Positions 35,767 through 45,944 of a DNA stretch of 64,000 nucleotides are shown one piece after another. Positions within the stretch are counted from its first letter, which is position 1. Each line of letters begins with the position of its first letter. The stretch comes from Roseibium sp. (GTDB lineage Bacteria > Pseudomonadota > Alphaproteobacteria > Rhizobiales > Stappiaceae). The DNA is taken from NCBI GenBank assembly GCA_017643925.1, contig JAEPML010000004.1, positions 124,001-188,000 of the forward strand. The letters are read 5' to 3'. The notes under the pieces are model-generated. The model worked only from the letters and a program-made list of their open reading frames with translations, made no database searches and was not told the origin of the DNA. The position numbers and the translations under genes were made by a program.

Positions 35767-36726
35767 TCAGCCCAGCTGACGGCCGATCGAGATGAATTTT
35801 TCGCGGCGCTGTTTGCGGATTTCATCAGGGCTGAAACCGGACATTTGGGTCAGCGCAGACTCGATTGCAGTTCCGGCCGCATCAATCACAATCTCGCGAG
35901 CGCGATGCGCACCACCGACAGGTTCGTCGATGATGCCGTCAATGACGCCAAGTTGCTTGAGGTCCTGCGCCGTGATCTTGAGGGCTGTTGCGGCGTCCTG
36001 TGCCTTGGTGCTGTCGCGCCACAGGATGGAGGCGGCACCTTCCGGCGAAATCACGGAATAGATTGCGTGTTCCAGCATCAGGACCTTGTTCGCCGTCGCG
36101 ATCGCAATCGCACCACCGGATCCGCCTTCACCGATAACGACGGCAACGGACGGGGTACCGAGACCCAGGCCCGCATCCGTTGACCTGGCGATTGCTTCCG
36201 ACTGGCCGCGCTCTTCGGCGCCGCGCCCCGGATATGCACCGGACGTATCAACGAAACTGACCAGGGGCATGTCGAAACGCTCGGCCATTTCCATGATACG
36301 GACAGCCTTGCGATAGCCTTCCGGCCGCACCATGCCAAAATTGTGCTTCAGGCGGGACTCCGTATCGTGACCTTTTTCCTGCGCGAGGATGGCCACGGAC
36401 TGACCTCTGAAGCGGCCGATGCCGGCGATCAGGGCATGGTCTTCGGAAAACTTGCGGTCCCCTGCAAGCGGCGTGAAGTCTTCGATCAGGCCGGCAATAT
36501 AGTCGACCGCATGCGGGCGGTCGGGATGCCGGGCAACCAGGGTCTTCTGCCAGGGGGTCAGCTTGCCGTAGAGGTCTTTCAGGGTCTGCGCGGATTTGGT
36601 CTTCAGCCTGTCGATTTCACTGTCGACATTGATGGCCTCGCCGTCTTCCTCGACCAGCGCCAGCAATTCCTGGATCCTGCCTTCGATGTCAGCAACGGGC
36701 TTCTCGAATTCCAAATAGCTGTGCAT
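35767..36726 (-). CDS. accA: Acetyl-CoA carboxylase carboxyltransferase subunit alpha
   Basis: 319 residues, the usual length. With AccD it moves the carboxyl group from biotin to acetyl-CoA to make malonyl-CoA for fatty acid synthesis. Recognised by the N-terminal coiled region (FEKPVADIEGRIQELLAL), HPDRPHAVDYI, FVDTSGAYPGRGAEERGQSEAIA and VVIGEGGSGGAIAIA with SVISPEGAASILWRD. ATG 36726 is the family start (MHSYLEFEKP); the ribosome-binding site is weak. Confidence 0.96.
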   Translation of the reverse strand: MHSYLEFEKPVADIEGRIQELLALVEEDGEAINVDSEIDRLKTKSAQTLKDLYGKLTPWQKTLVARHPDRPHAVDYIAGLIEDFTPLAGDRKFSEDHALIAGIGRFRGQSVAILAQEKGHDTESRLKHNFGMVRPEGYRKAVRIMEMAERFDMPLVSFVDTSGAYPGRGAEERGQSEAIARSTDAGLGLGTPSVAVVIGEGGSGGAIAIATANKVLMLEHAIYSVISPEGAASILWRDSTKAQDAATALKITAQDLKQLGVIDGIIDEPVGGAHRAREIVIDAAGTAIESALTQMSGFSPDEIRKQRREKFISIGRQLG

Positions 36727-36947
36727 GTATTCGGTTACCTGAAACAAGTCGGCCCCGCCCCGCGAAAAGCGGCCGATCCGGATAAACAGTCAAATGGGCG
36801 CGAAACACGCCCGGATGGCATCGTGTGGAGGGCTGTATCAAGTCACGCGAGAGGGCGCAAGCCTCCGCTTGGGCTTCGGCCCACCAAATTGGGTGGAATA
36901 TGGGGGCTCGGTTCGTGAATTGAAGTCGTTGTCTGGCAAAAGACCCG

Positions 36948-37778
36948 TCAGCGGGACGCCCGGTCACTGCCTGCGCCGTCGATGTTGAGCTTCGACGCTT
37001 CGACCAGAAGACGCCCGTTCTTGGTATCGATCGAGATACGATACGGGATCAGGACGTTGTCGCGGCCCATGGGTGCGATCCAGACTTCCATATTGGCCCG
37101 CGCCATGTATTTCACGGATGCCTTTGAAGGCCGGTGGCCGGCAACCGGGACCCACCGGGCCTTGCAGACCACGACCGGTCCGTCATAGCCGCGACCGGAA
37201 ACTTCCTTGGTGCCCTGGTAGCTCAGCTTGATGTCGAAACGGGTCCAGCCGTCGAAGATCGGCAGTTTGCGCGAGCAGGCCTTGGGACCGAGACTGTCCT
37301 TTGAGCTGCGTACGGGCATGAGTGCCGCGCTCAGCGGATCGATCGCATTGCGCTTGTGGCGATTGGTGACCTTGATACGTTCCGGATTGGGCTTGAAATT
37401 CGGCGCCACTTCCGCGGACCGGATGTTGCGGGATCCCTGCTTCAGATTGACGTAGAAATCGAGATTCGATGCACGCGAGGCCATGCGGTACCGGGACGGC
37501 ACCACTTTCGATCCAACCAGCCAGCCGGACGCTTCCGCTCCGCCCTTGCCGGTGGAGAACAGGGTTCCGATACCCGCAGGTGCCAGACTGACCTTCGCCG
37601 AGTAGGCATTGCCCTGCATGACGAGCGACAGGGTCCCCTTGCCGATCTTGAAACCGGCAATCGAAATGGAATATTGGCCGCCCACACTGCTCTTTTTTGC
37701 AGCCGCTGGGGTAACCAGCAGCGCTCCGGCCAGCATCGGCAGGGCTATCAATCGCCCAAGTGACGTCAAACCAAACAC
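36948..37778 (-). CDS. DUF3108 periplasmic protein
   Basis: 276 residues from GTG 37778, with GGAGG nine bases upstream. Signal peptide to about residue 27 (TPAAA|KK), then a DUF3108 beta-rich domain: QYSISIAGFKIGKGTLSLVMQ near the start and WIAPMGRDNVLIPYRISIDTKNG at the end. Function unknown; the predicted fold is a barrel that could bind a lipid or help envelope assembly. It is divergent from rpmB, an arrangement I associate with other Rhizobiales. Confidence 0.82.
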   Translation of the reverse strand: MFGLTSLGRLIALPMLAGALLVTPAAAKKSSVGGQYSISIAGFKIGKGTLSLVMQGNAYSAKVSLAPAGIGTLFSTGKGGAEASGWLVGSKVVPSRYRMASRASNLDFYVNLKQGSRNIRSAEVAPNFKPNPERIKVTNRHKRNAIDPLSAALMPVRSSKDSLGPKACSRKLPIFDGWTRFDIKLSYQGTKEVSGRGYDGPVVVCKARWVPVAGHRPSKASVKYMARANMEVWIAPMGRDNVLIPYRISIDTKNGRLLVEASKLNIDGAGSDRASR

Positions 37779-37973
37779 TTCAAAACCTCCGCGCCGCCAA
37801 TATTCGCAGCGAAATTGCGCCCCCGCGCCGAAAAGTGTTCCGCAGCGACAACACTAGCATGAAAATCGCCCGATGAACGCAATCAATAATTCTAAATTAT
37901 GGTAACCCACTGGTTAACGATTGGCACATCTGCGAATAAAAGCACAGAATCTTCCCAAAGCGGTCGAGATGTC

Positions 37974-38002
37974 TTGACGTTGGCGCACGCTGCCATTATA
38001 GC
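37974..38002 (+). promoter_or_regulatory. Sigma-70-type promoter of rpmB
   Basis: TTGACG (37974-37979), 17 bases, TATAGC (37997-38002), 122 bases upstream of the rpmB ATG. The remainder of 37779-38123 is non-coding leader and shared promoter space with the DUF3108 gene. Confidence 0.6.
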
Positions 38003-38123
38003 GGGGCAACTTTTTCCGAGAAATGCCGGAGACGATGTCGCCGGACCTAAGGTCCGCGCCGCTTCCGGTTGGACTTGCTGGGTTCCATGTAACGGCCCAG
38101 CCACGAAACTAAAAGGTGATATC

Positions 38124-38420
38124 ATGGCACGCCGTTGCGAACTTTCCGGCAAAGATGTGATGACTGGCAACAATGTCTCGCACGCAAACAACAAATCCCG
38201 TCGCCGGTTCCTGCCGAACCTGTGCAACGTTTCGCTGCTGAGCGACACGCTGGGTGAAACCTTCAAGCTGAAAGTCAGCGCGCACGCCCTGCGCTCCGTT
38301 GAGCACCGTGGTGGCCTGGACGCCTACCTTCTGAAAGCTTCTGACGACCAGCTGTCCACATCTGCACGCAAGATCAAGGTCAGCATCAAGCGCAAGCAGG
38401 CTGAAGCAGCTGCTGCCTAA
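38124..38420 (+). CDS. rpmB: 50S ribosomal protein L28
   Basis: 98 residues, the long form found in alphaproteobacteria. [33 protein letters not shown] is the standard L28 opening (zinc-free apart from one Cys in RRCELSG and one in PNLCNV), and the basic C-terminus [10 protein letters not shown] fits. AAGGTGAT precedes the ATG. The queuosine precursor transporter follows 17 bases later on the same strand. Confidence 0.97.
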   Translation: MARRCELSGKDVMTGNNVSHANNKSRRRFLPNLCNVSLLSDTLGETFKLKVSAHALRSVEHRGGLDAYLLKASDDQLSTSARKIKVSIKRKQAEAAAA

Positions 38421-38437
38421 CCCTCAAGGGTAAAAAG

Positions 38438-39124
38438 ATGACAGATACCCGGAGTTTCTCCGTGGGCCATCACGCCATCGCGATCCTCGCGATGGCGCTT
38501 GTCGTTGTGGCCTCCAACTACCTGGTCCAGTTTCCGGTCGAGCATTTCATCGGCAACGTGAACCTTGCCGACACCCTGACCTGGGGTGCGTTCACCTATC
38601 CGATCGCCTTTCTGGTGACGGACCTGACCAACCGGCGTTTCGGCCCGGCGGCCGCCCGCAAGGTGGTCGTTTCCGGCTTCACCCTGGCGATCATCGTTCC
38701 GATGCTGTTCTGGATGGCCGACGAGGCCTTCACGACCCCGCGTATCCTGATCGCATCCGGCACCGCGTTTCTGGTTGCGCAGCTGCTCGACGTGACGATC
38801 TTCGACCGCCTGCGCCGTCAGACCTGGTGGAAGGCCCCGATCGCGTCGTCGCTGATCGGCTCCATGATCGATACGATCCTGTTCTTCGGCATCGCCTTTG
38901 CCGCAAGCTTCGCCTTCATCGATGCCTTTTTCGGCATGAAAGACGGCTCGCTGGCATTCCCGGTTCCGTTCCTGGGGATCGGCGGCGAAATGCAGACACA
39001 GCTGTGGATCTCCCTCGCCGTGGGCGACTTCCTTGTAAAGATGCTCGTTGCCGTCGCTCTCCTGGCACCCTACCGGATCATTTTGGGCATTTTCCAGCCG
39101 ACGCCGAACGGGTCAGCTGCCTGA
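38438..39124 (+). CDS. Queuosine precursor transporter (VUT family)
   Basis: 228 residues with about six transmembrane helices. Family hallmarks are NVNLADTLTWGAFTYPIAFLVTDLTNRRFG near the start and QLLDVTIFDRLRRQTWWKAPIASSLIGSMIDTILFF. The YhhQ/VUT family takes up preQ0/preQ1 or queuine for tRNA modification. Possibly cotranscribed with rpmB; a terminator follows. Confidence 0.9.
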   Translation: MTDTRSFSVGHHAIAILAMALVVVASNYLVQFPVEHFIGNVNLADTLTWGAFTYPIAFLVTDLTNRRFGPAAARKVVVSGFTLAIIVPMLFWMADEAFTTPRILIASGTAFLVAQLLDVTIFDRLRRQTWWKAPIASSLIGSMIDTILFFGIAFAASFAFIDAFFGMKDGSLAFPVPFLGIGGEMQTQLWISLAVGDFLVKMLVAVALLAPYRIILGIFQPTPNGSAA

Positions 39125-39154
39125 CCCCTTTGCTCAGTTCAGGCAAGACACGAG

Positions 39155-39178
39155 AAAGGCGCCTTTCGGCGCCTTTTT
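39155..39178 (+). terminator. Rho-independent terminator after the transporter gene
   Basis: AAAGGCGCC-TTTC-GGCGCCTTT followed by further T's (TTTTT at 39174-39178), 30 bases past the stop. Confidence 0.92.
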
Positions 39179-39198
39179 GCATTTCGGAGATCGCGGCT

Positions 39199-40239
39199 TT
39201 ACTCCTCCAGCCGAAACCGCAGGAAAACCGTCCGTTGCAGGATCGACCGGTTGTTGTCCGACAGCAATGTCAGGATCGTATCGCCGGCCTCGTTCTGGTG
39301 CGCTGAAATAGCTTCCATATTGTCGATCTGGAAATCGAAATCGGCTTCCAGCAGCACTTCACCATCCAGAACCGCCCCGGGCGTGATGTCGGCTCCCTTA
39401 AAGCGGCGCAGGCGCAGACCGATCAGGTCACGCAGGTTGAAGCGACGCTCCATCAGCACCAGATCGCCATTGGCCAGGAAAACCGCATCCGTCGCATCGA
39501 ACCGGTCGCGCCGTTTGATCTTGAAGGCCTTGGACCCTTCGGGACCGATGATGTAACCGGCAAGGCCGTGCGCATCGCTTGGCGCGGATTCGGCAATGGC
39601 GATCAGTTGCCCGGCGAGCGGGCCTTCACCCGGCGCAACGGCGAGCGATTCCAGGCCGGCATTGCGGGGAAGATCCCGGATCTCCTCGGGAAGCGCCAGC
39701 TCACCGACCATGCGTTCGTTGCCTTTGGAAAGCGGCCAGGGATATCGATAGATCGCATTTCGGGTTTCCGCGGTCACGTAAAGACCGGACGGAGCCAGGG
39801 CCAGGGCCTCGGTATCATGCCCCCAGCGCGCGCGCAGGGACTTGCCATCACTGCCGCGCAACAGCGCAAAACGGACATCGCTGATGCCGGTCGGCTTGCC
39901 CTGATCGGTCTGGTCCACCCGTCCCGTGACCCAGTGCCCGTTATCGGTGACCGCCAGAAACCCGTTGCCACCATCCAGGCTGACGACACCCGACAGGCCG
40001 CCGACTTTCCTGTCCGATGCGATCACTTCCAGGCCGCCCAGGAAGGTCAGCTTGCCGAACCGGGTCTCGTCGTGACCGATGTGGAACGTGTCGATGGGCC
40101 GGGTACGGACCTTCACCGCCTGGCCATCCGCCAGCAGGTCTCGCGCGGCGGTGGCCGCGACACCGGCCAGTACACAAAACGCGGACGCAAGAACGAGGAT
40201 GGCAAGCTTCAAGCCGGGTCGAATGATCATGCCCTGCAT
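39199..40239 (-). CDS. Secreted esterase-like-activity-of-phytase domain protein
   Basis: 346 residues from ATG 40239 (GGAG upstream). Signal peptide to ~residue 32 (TAARD). The body is a beta-propeller of the phytase-like family: GGLSGVVSLDGGNGFLAVTDNGHWV, HDTEALALAPSGLYVT, RNAGLESLAVAPGEGPLAGQ, and NMEAISAHQNEAGDTILTLLSDNN. Such proteins bind calcium and phosphate esters; true phytase activity is not proven for this clade. It lies 18 bases downstream of cobT on the same strand and may share its transcript. Confidence 0.82.
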   Translation of the reverse strand: MQGMIIRPGLKLAILVLASAFCVLAGVAATAARDLLADGQAVKVRTRPIDTFHIGHDETRFGKLTFLGGLEVIASDRKVGGLSGVVSLDGGNGFLAVTDNGHWVTGRVDQTDQGKPTGISDVRFALLRGSDGKSLRARWGHDTEALALAPSGLYVTAETRNAIYRYPWPLSKGNERMVGELALPEEIRDLPRNAGLESLAVAPGEGPLAGQLIAIAESAPSDAHGLAGYIIGPEGSKAFKIKRRDRFDATDAVFLANGDLVLMERRFNLRDLIGLRLRRFKGADITPGAVLDGEVLLEADFDFQIDNMEAISAHQNEAGDTILTLLSDNNRSILQRTVFLRFRLEE

Positions 40240-40257
40240 TGCCGCTCCGACCCTGAT

Positions 40258-42165
40258 CTACCGTCGACCGGCGCGCCGTCGGCCGCGGCCCTGAGCCGAT
40301 GCGTCGACCTCGTCGTCGAACAGATCGGCAAGCTGGTCCGTCATGGCACCTGCAAGCTCTTCTGCATCGACGATCGTCACGGCACGGCGATAGTAGCGCG
40401 TGACGTCATGGCCAATGCCGATGGCAATCAGCTCGACCGGTGACCGTGTCTCGATATCCTCGATCACGTAGCGCAGGTGCCGCTCCAGATAGTTGCCGAT
40501 ATTGACCGACAGCGTGGTGTCGTCGACCGGAGCACCGTCCGAGATCATCATCAGGATCTTGCGCTGTTCCTGGCGCGCCAGCAGGCGCTCATGGGCCCAG
40601 ATCAGCGCTTCACCGTCGATGTTTTCCTTAAGCAGGCCCTCGCGCATCATCAGCCCGAGATTGCGGCGGGCCCGCCGCCAGGGCGCATCTGCGGACTTGT
40701 AGATGATATGCCTGAGATCATTCAGACGTCCGGGGGATGGCGGCTTTCCGGCGCCAATCCAGGCTTCCCGGGATTGGCCGCCTTTCCAGGCCTTGGTCGT
40801 AAACCCGAGGATCTCCACTTTCACACCGCAGCGCTCCAGTGTCCTGGCCAGAATATCGGCGCAGGTTGCGGCCACGGTAATCGGGCGCCCGCGCATCGAG
40901 CCGGAATTGTCCAGAAGCAGTGTCACCACGGTGTCGCGGAACGTCGTATCCCGTTCCTGCTTGAAGGCGAGCGGAGACATCGGATCGGTCACAGCACGCG
41001 TCAGGCGGGCCGTGTCCAGCAGGCCTTCCTCGAGATCGAAGTCCCAGGCCCGGTTTTGCTGCGCCATCAGCTTGCGCTGCAGGCGGTTGGCAAGACGGGC
41101 GACAGCGCCCTGCAGATGGGTCAACTGCTTGTCCAGGAAGCCGCGCAGACGATCCAGTTCCGCGGTGTCACACAGTTCTTCCGCCGTAATCGTTTCGTCA
41201 AACTGGTGCGTGTATACCTTGTAATCGCTTTCCGGCCGGTTGCTGAAGGGGGAATCCTTCCGGTCGCTCTCACCCGGCTCCTCGGCGTCCTCCATCATGT
41301 CCTGCTCGGCGAAATCCTCCATGTCGGCTTCGGCGGCTTCCGTATCGCCGCTGTCCTGCTCCTCGCCGGAGAGTTCCATTTCCTGAGGTGCGGCTTCCTG
41401 CTCGCCGCCGTCGTCGTCTTCCTCGCCGCTGGTCTCGGCTTCGTCGTTGTTGCCGCTGTCCTCGGACTGATCCGGATCGGTGTCCTCATCCTGGTCGCCG
41501 AGTTCGTCACCCATGTCCAGAGACTTCAGAACATCGCGAAAGCGGGCTGCGAACAGGTCCTGGTCCTCAACCTCCGCTTCCAGCTTGTCGAGATCCGACC
41601 CTGCCTTTTCCTCGATCCAGCCCCGCCACATGTCAACGAGTTTCGAAGCGCTTTCCGGCGGCTTTGCCCCTGTCAGACGCTCACGCACCATCAGGGAAAT
41701 CGCATCCTGCAGCGGTGCTTCCTCGCGGCTGGAAATATCCGGCGCTCCGGTTTTCCGGAAGCGGTCATCCAGCATCACCGAGAGATTGTCGGCGACGCCC
41801 TGCATGCGGCGTGCCCCGACGGCCTCGCATCGCGCCTGTTCAACGGCCTCGAAGATGGCACGCGCTTCCGACCCTTGCGGCATGTTCTTGGTGTGAACTG
41901 CCTTGTCGTGACAGGCAATGCGCAGGGCCATGGAATCGGACATGCCGCGCGTGACGGCAACTTCCCGCGCGCTGACCTTGCGGGAAGGCTCCGGCAGGCG
42001 TGCCGACTGGCCAGACAGGCCCGGACGGTCGCCCGAGAACGTCACTTCAAGCTCCGGCTCACCTGCGATTGCCCGCATGCAGCCCGTCACCGACTGCTTG
42101 AAGGGTTCGGTGGTTGGAGCGGGCTTGTTGCCCGGAAGGGAATTGCTACCCGGCCTCGGCGCCAT
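40258..42165 (-). CDS. cobT: Cobaltochelatase subunit CobT
   Basis: 635 residues. With CobS and CobN, CobT inserts cobalt into hydrogenobyrinic acid a,c-diamide in aerobic cobalamin synthesis. The N-terminal third is helical, the middle (~205-310) is an extremely acidic Asp/Glu/Ser linker, and the C-terminus (~410-620) is a von Willebrand A domain with the MIDAS motif [14 protein letters not shown] and [12 protein letters not shown]. Starts 7 bases after the cobS stop, with GAGG upstream, so cobS-cobT form an operon. Confidence 0.95.
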   Translation of the reverse strand: MAPRPGSNSLPGNKPAPTTEPFKQSVTGCMRAIAGEPELEVTFSGDRPGLSGQSARLPEPSRKVSAREVAVTRGMSDSMALRIACHDKAVHTKNMPQGSEARAIFEAVEQARCEAVGARRMQGVADNLSVMLDDRFRKTGAPDISSREEAPLQDAISLMVRERLTGAKPPESASKLVDMWRGWIEEKAGSDLDKLEAEVEDQDLFAARFRDVLKSLDMGDELGDQDEDTDPDQSEDSGNNDEAETSGEEDDDGGEQEAAPQEMELSGEEQDSGDTEAAEADMEDFAEQDMMEDAEEPGESDRKDSPFSNRPESDYKVYTHQFDETITAEELCDTAELDRLRGFLDKQLTHLQGAVARLANRLQRKLMAQQNRAWDFDLEEGLLDTARLTRAVTDPMSPLAFKQERDTTFRDTVVTLLLDNSGSMRGRPITVAATCADILARTLERCGVKVEILGFTTKAWKGGQSREAWIGAGKPPSPGRLNDLRHIIYKSADAPWRRARRNLGLMMREGLLKENIDGEALIWAHERLLARQEQRKILMMISDGAPVDDTTLSVNIGNYLERHLRYVIEDIETRSPVELIAIGIGHDVTRYYRRAVTIVDAEELAGAMTDQLADLFDDEVDASAQGRGRRRAGRR

Positions 42166-42172
42166 GGGGACC

Positions 42173-43159
42173 TCAGCTCATTACAACATTGACGGACGAT
42201 TCCGGCAGTTCTTCACCGAAGCAACGCTGATAGAACTCTGCCACGAGCGACTGTTCCATATCGTCACACTTGTTGAGGAATGTCAGGCGGAACGCAAATC
42301 CGACTTCGCCGAAGATTTCGGCATTTTCCGCCCAGGTGATCACCGTACGCGGACTCATGACGGTCGACAGGTCGCCATTGATGAAGGCGTTACGGGTCAT
42401 GTCCGCCAGACGCACCATCTTGGAAACCGTGTTGCGACCCTCATCAGTCTGGAAATGCTTTGCCTTGGACAGGACGATGTCAACTTCGTTGTCGTGCGGC
42501 AGGTAGTTCAGCGTGGTGACGATCGACCAACGGTCCATCTGCGCCTGGTTGATCTGCTGCGTGCCGTGATAAAGGCCGGACGTGTCGCCGAGACCGACAG
42601 TGTTGGCCGTCGCGAACAGGCGGAAGGCCGCATGCGGACGGATCACCCGGCTCTGATCGAGAAGTGTCAGTCGGCCGGACGATTCCAGAATACGCTGAAT
42701 CACGAACATCACGTCGGGTCGACCGGCATCATATTCGTCGAAAACCAACGCAACATTGTGCTGATAGGCCCAGGGCAGAATGCCGTCCTTGAATTCGGTG
42801 ACCTGCTGACCGTCCTTGATGACGATTGCGTCCTTGCCGACAAGGTCGATACGCGAGATGTGGCTGTCCAGGTTCACACGGATACAGGGCCAGTTCAGAC
42901 GCGCCGCCACCTGCTCGATATGGGTCGACTTGCCGGTGCCGTGGTACCCGGTCACCATGACGCGCCGGTTGTGGGCAAACCCGGCGAGAATGGCCAGGGT
43001 GGTCGCCTTGTCGAAGAGGTAGTCTTCGTCGCGTTCGGGCACATGTTCGGAGGCGGTCGAAAATGCCGGTACCTTGAGGCTGGATTTGAAACCAAAAACC
43101 TCTTCTACAGAAACTTCAGTGTCCGGCGTGGCCATAGCCACAGGTGTCGTCTCAGTCAT
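42173..43159 (-). CDS. cobS: Cobaltochelatase subunit CobS (AAA+ ATPase)
   Basis: 328 residues from ATG 43159 (GGAGGACTG upstream). AAA+ ATPase ring partner of CobT: Walker [11 protein letters not shown], Walker [13 protein letters not shown], sensor 1 [14 protein letters not shown], with arginine-rich C-terminal lid. The frame is open for 285 bases further upstream but without family similarity. First gene of cobS-cobT; the B12 it helps make is the cofactor of Ecm in the same window. Confidence 0.95.
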   Translation of the reverse strand: MTETTPVAMATPDTEVSVEEVFGFKSSLKVPAFSTASEHVPERDEDYLFDKATTLAILAGFAHNRRVMVTGYHGTGKSTHIEQVAARLNWPCIRVNLDSHISRIDLVGKDAIVIKDGQQVTEFKDGILPWAYQHNVALVFDEYDAGRPDVMFVIQRILESSGRLTLLDQSRVIRPHAAFRLFATANTVGLGDTSGLYHGTQQINQAQMDRWSIVTTLNYLPHDNEVDIVLSKAKHFQTDEGRNTVSKMVRLADMTRNAFINGDLSTVMSPRTVITWAENAEIFGEVGFAFRLTFLNKCDDMEQSLVAEFYQRCFGEELPESSVNVVMS

Positions 43160-43483
43160 CAGTCCTCCGCAGTCCCGCACTTGATCGGGAAGGGTCGATT
43201 GGGGATAGCCGGCAGGGCCCTGCAGGCCGGAAGCGGGCAATACATGCAAGCAACGTTTGATGGCGGAAAGCAGTTCACTCGTCAAGCCGCATAGCGACGC
43301 GCTTCTGCGCGCATCGGCCAATTCGAGCTTGCAGATCAGCTGATCGCTCTCACGCGCTCCAGGTCCTGGGACCGGGCAATGGTGCAGGCATGGCGCCAAT
43401 GGATAAACGAGACATATCGCGCTTTCGCGTCCGAGGACAAACAAGAATCGTAGATAACACTCATCAATTCCTGTTACCCGAGC
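43160..43483. other. Leader region of cobS
   Basis: 324 bases between the J-protein stop and the cobS start. I see no cobalamin riboswitch core, no terminator and no separate gene; an open frame reading through into cobS has no recognisable product. Confidence 0.4.
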
Positions 43484-44080
43484 CTATTTGGACAGGAAAC
43501 CGGCCTTTTTCAGAACGTTGTAGGCCTGGATGATCTCGCGCAGACGGTCCTCTGAAGACCTGTCACCGCCATTCGCGTCCGGGTGGTTCAGCTTGACCAG
43601 CTCCTTGTAGCGCGCCTTGATCTCCGTGCTCGTGGCCCTGTGGGAAAGGTTCAAGACATCCAGGGAGCGTTTTTCGAGGGTCAACAGCTTGCGCTGACGC
43701 GGGCGACGCGCCTGCTCGGCTTTGCGTTGCGCATTCCCGCGCATGCTTGAGCGCGGATCGAAGCCGTCCGGGCCATCCGCGGCCTGGCGGTTCACACCCA
43801 TTTTCCACGTCGGCCGATGACCGGTCAGGCTGTCCTTCTGATAGGAGCGCACATCTTCATCGCCCATGCCAGTGAAGTAGTTGTAGGACTTGTTGTACTC
43901 ACGGACGTGGTCGACACAGAAATTGAAAAACTGTCCTTCGCGATTTCGCCCCTTCGGCGCCTTGTGCATGCCGGGACGATTGCAGCCCGGATGATCACAG
44001 ACCGGATGCCGGTCCTGTTCAACCCGCTCCTTGTCCGGTTTGACCCGAATGCTATCGAAGATTTTTGAGTCCAGTTTCAT
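43484..44080 (-). CDS. J-domain protein with N-terminal zinc-knuckle-like motif
   Basis: 198 residues from ATG 44080. The last ~65 residues are a DnaJ-type J domain: LDVLNLSHRATSTEIKARYKELVKLNHPDANGGD, with the HPD signature that stimulates Hsp70 ATPase. The N-terminal half has CDHPGCNRPGMHKAP and FNFCVDHV, four potential metal ligands (Cys/His), which may form a small zinc site. Divergent from bolA and upstream of cobS; this neighbourhood is familiar from Rhizobiales. Confidence 0.88.
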   Translation of the reverse strand: MKLDSKIFDSIRVKPDKERVEQDRHPVCDHPGCNRPGMHKAPKGRNREGQFFNFCVDHVREYNKSYNYFTGMGDEDVRSYQKDSLTGHRPTWKMGVNRQAADGPDGFDPRSSMRGNAQRKAEQARRPRQRKLLTLEKRSLDVLNLSHRATSTEIKARYKELVKLNHPDANGGDRSSEDRLREIIQAYNVLKKAGFLSK

Positions 44081-44258
44081 GAGGCCGAATATCGTGGTCC
44101 GTCAGGCTGCAGGCAAGTCACCGGGCATTGCATTTCCCCGGTGTCCAAAGTTAATTTCGTCGCTCCGGATCCGGGAGCAGAACGGCCAGAGACTTTATCA
44201 GTCTTGCCTGAACCAGAATAGACTTGAACTTTGAAAACGGGGCCTCCACGTTAACAAG

Positions 44259-44558
44259 ATGAGCATAAAACAATCAATTGTCGACAAGCTGACGACGGCC
44301 TTTTCACCCCGGTCCCTCAATGTGATTGACGAGTCGGAGAAGCATCGTGGGCACGGTGGCTGGCGGGAAGGCGGCGAGACCCATTTCAGGGTACAGATCG
44401 TCTCCTCAAGTTTCGAGGGCATGAACCGGGTTGCCCGTCACCGGGCCATCAATGACCTGTTGGCAGACGAACTGGCAGGTGGCGTCCACGCCCTGGCATT
44501 GGAAATCCGCTCAGACAGCGAACCTGATCCCAGGGCGGCGCGTATCTCCGAAAGCTGA
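44259..44558 (+). CDS. bolA: BolA family protein
   Basis: 99 residues of BolA fold: IVDKLTTAFSPRSLNVIDESEKHRGH, GGETHFRVQIVSSSFEGMNRVARHRAIN and LADELAGGVHALALEIRS. BolA proteins bind monothiol glutaredoxins and shared 2Fe-2S clusters, acting in iron sensing or cluster delivery; the His in KHRGH is the likely ligand. Its ribosome-binding site is weak. Divergent from the J-domain gene. Confidence 0.92.
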   Translation: MSIKQSIVDKLTTAFSPRSLNVIDESEKHRGHGGWREGGETHFRVQIVSSSFEGMNRVARHRAINDLLADELAGGVHALALEIRSDSEPDPRAARISES

Positions 44559-44612
44559 CACCAGGCTCAGCGGTTCCCCGACACTCTTCGCTAAGAGGCA
44601 CTTGCCAGCGGG

Positions 44613-45944
44613 TCACCCCCCGACGCGGCTGGCAACAGGCGGCGGTGCGCTTGGCTGCAGCTTGCTACCCGCGAGTTGCCCGAGCGGCACGATGCGCAGG
44701 CGCGTGATCCGGTTTTTCTCACGGCGCAGGACCGTGAAACGGAACCCATGAAACGTGAAGATCTGACGCTCTTCCGGGATCATGCGTGCCTCGTGAATGA
44801 CCAGTCCGGCAATCGTGGTCGCCTCGTCATCCGGCAGGTTCCAGTCGGCTGCGCGATTGAGGTCGCGGATCGGCACGGAGCCGTCCACAATCACCGACCC
44901 GTCAGCCTGTGGCCTCAGTCCCTCGAGCTCGACATCGTGTTCGTCCGCGATCTCGCCGACAATTTCTTCCAGAATGTCTTCCAGGGTCACAAGACCCATC
45001 ACTTCCCCGTATTCGTCGACCACAAGCGCGAAGTGGGACTTGTGCCGAAGAAAGGCGTTCAACTGATCCTGAAGGCTTGTGGTATCGGGCACGAACCATG
45101 CAGGCGCAGCAATATCCAGAATATCAATCTTCTCGGAATCGCCTCCTGCCGCGTTGAGCGCACGCAACAGGTCCTTGGCATGCAGGACACCGACGAAGTT
45201 GTCGCTCTCCCCACGCCACAGGGGCAGGCGCGTATACGGCGAGGCCAGGGCGGCCTCCACCAGTTTCTTCGGCTCTTCGTCGGCATTGAGCGCAAGCATG
45301 TTGGTCCGGTGCACCATCACGTCGGACACTTCCAGCTCGGCAAGGTCCAGCAACCCGCCGAGGCGATCGCGCTCACCCTTCTCCAGGCCACCTTCAATGT
45401 GCTGTAGATCGACAGCCCCGCGCAATTCGTCGTGCGCCGACAAGATGGACGCGTCGTCTCCGACCGTCACACCGAGCAGTTTCAGGATGTGCCGAACGAT
45501 CCATTCGACCCCGGCAACGATCGGGCCGAAAACCGCCACCACGACCCGAACAATCGGAGAGACCATGACGGCAAACCGTTCGGGATTGGATATCGCCCAG
45601 GTCTTCGGCAACACTTCTGCGAAGATCAGAACAAGTGCGGTCATGACGAGCGTCGCCAGTGCCACGCCCGCTTCGCCAAACAGGGACAGAAAGACACTGG
45701 TTGCCAGTGCCGAGGCCAGGATATTGACCAGGTTGTTGCCCAGAAGCAGGGCGCCGATCAGCCGTTCCCGGGAAGAGATCAGACGGCTGGCAATCTTTGC
45801 GCGCCAGTCACCTTTCTTTTCCAGTTGGTGCATGCGGGCACGAGAGGCTGCCGTCAGCGCCGTCTCGGAGCCTGAAAAGAAGCCTGACAGGAACAGAAGC
45901 ACGAAGATGGCGCCAACCGCCAGCCAGAGAGCCAATTCCGTCAT
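44613..45944 (-). CDS. HlyC/CorC family membrane protein (DUF21, CBS pair, transporter-associated domain)
   Basis: 443 residues. Residues ~1-190 form a DUF21/CNNM membrane domain (three to four helices, SGFFSGSETALTAASRAR at the start). A CBS pair follows (~205-330), with VSDVMVHRTNMLALNADE, FALVVDEYGEVMGLVTLEDILEEIVGEI, then a C-terminal CorC_HlyC domain (~345-430). Such proteins are linked to Mg2+/Co2+ handling. Its start overlaps the aroB stop by 4 bases (ATGA), so the two are co-translated. Confidence 0.92.
   Translation of the reverse strand: MTELALWLAVGAIFVLLFLSGFFSGSETALTAASRARMHQLEKKGDWRAKIASRLISSRERLIGALLLGNNLVNILASALATSVFLSLFGEAGVALATLVMTALVLIFAEVLPKTWAISNPERFAVMVSPIVRVVVAVFGPIVAGVEWIVRHILKLLGVTVGDDASILSAHDELRGAVDLQHIEGGLEKGERDRLGGLLDLAELEVSDVMVHRTNMLALNADEEPKKLVEAALASPYTRLPLWRGESDNFVGVLHAKDLLRALNAAGGDSEKIDILDIAAPAWFVPDTTSLQDQLNAFLRHKSHFALVVDEYGEVMGLVTLEDILEEIVGEIADEHDVELEGLRPQADGSVIVDGSVPIRDLNRAADWNLPDDEATTIAGLVIHEARMIPEERQIFTFHGFRFTVLRREKNRITRLRIVPLGQLAGSKLQPSAPPPVASRVGG

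Noticed and set aside
40477..42192. Open frame of 571 codons opposite cobT
   Set aside because: The acidic repeat in CobT produces a stop-free antisense frame; no family similarity.
43160..43483. Cobalamin riboswitch before cobS
   Set aside because: No B12-box-like core or terminator/sequestering hairpin could be found in the leader.
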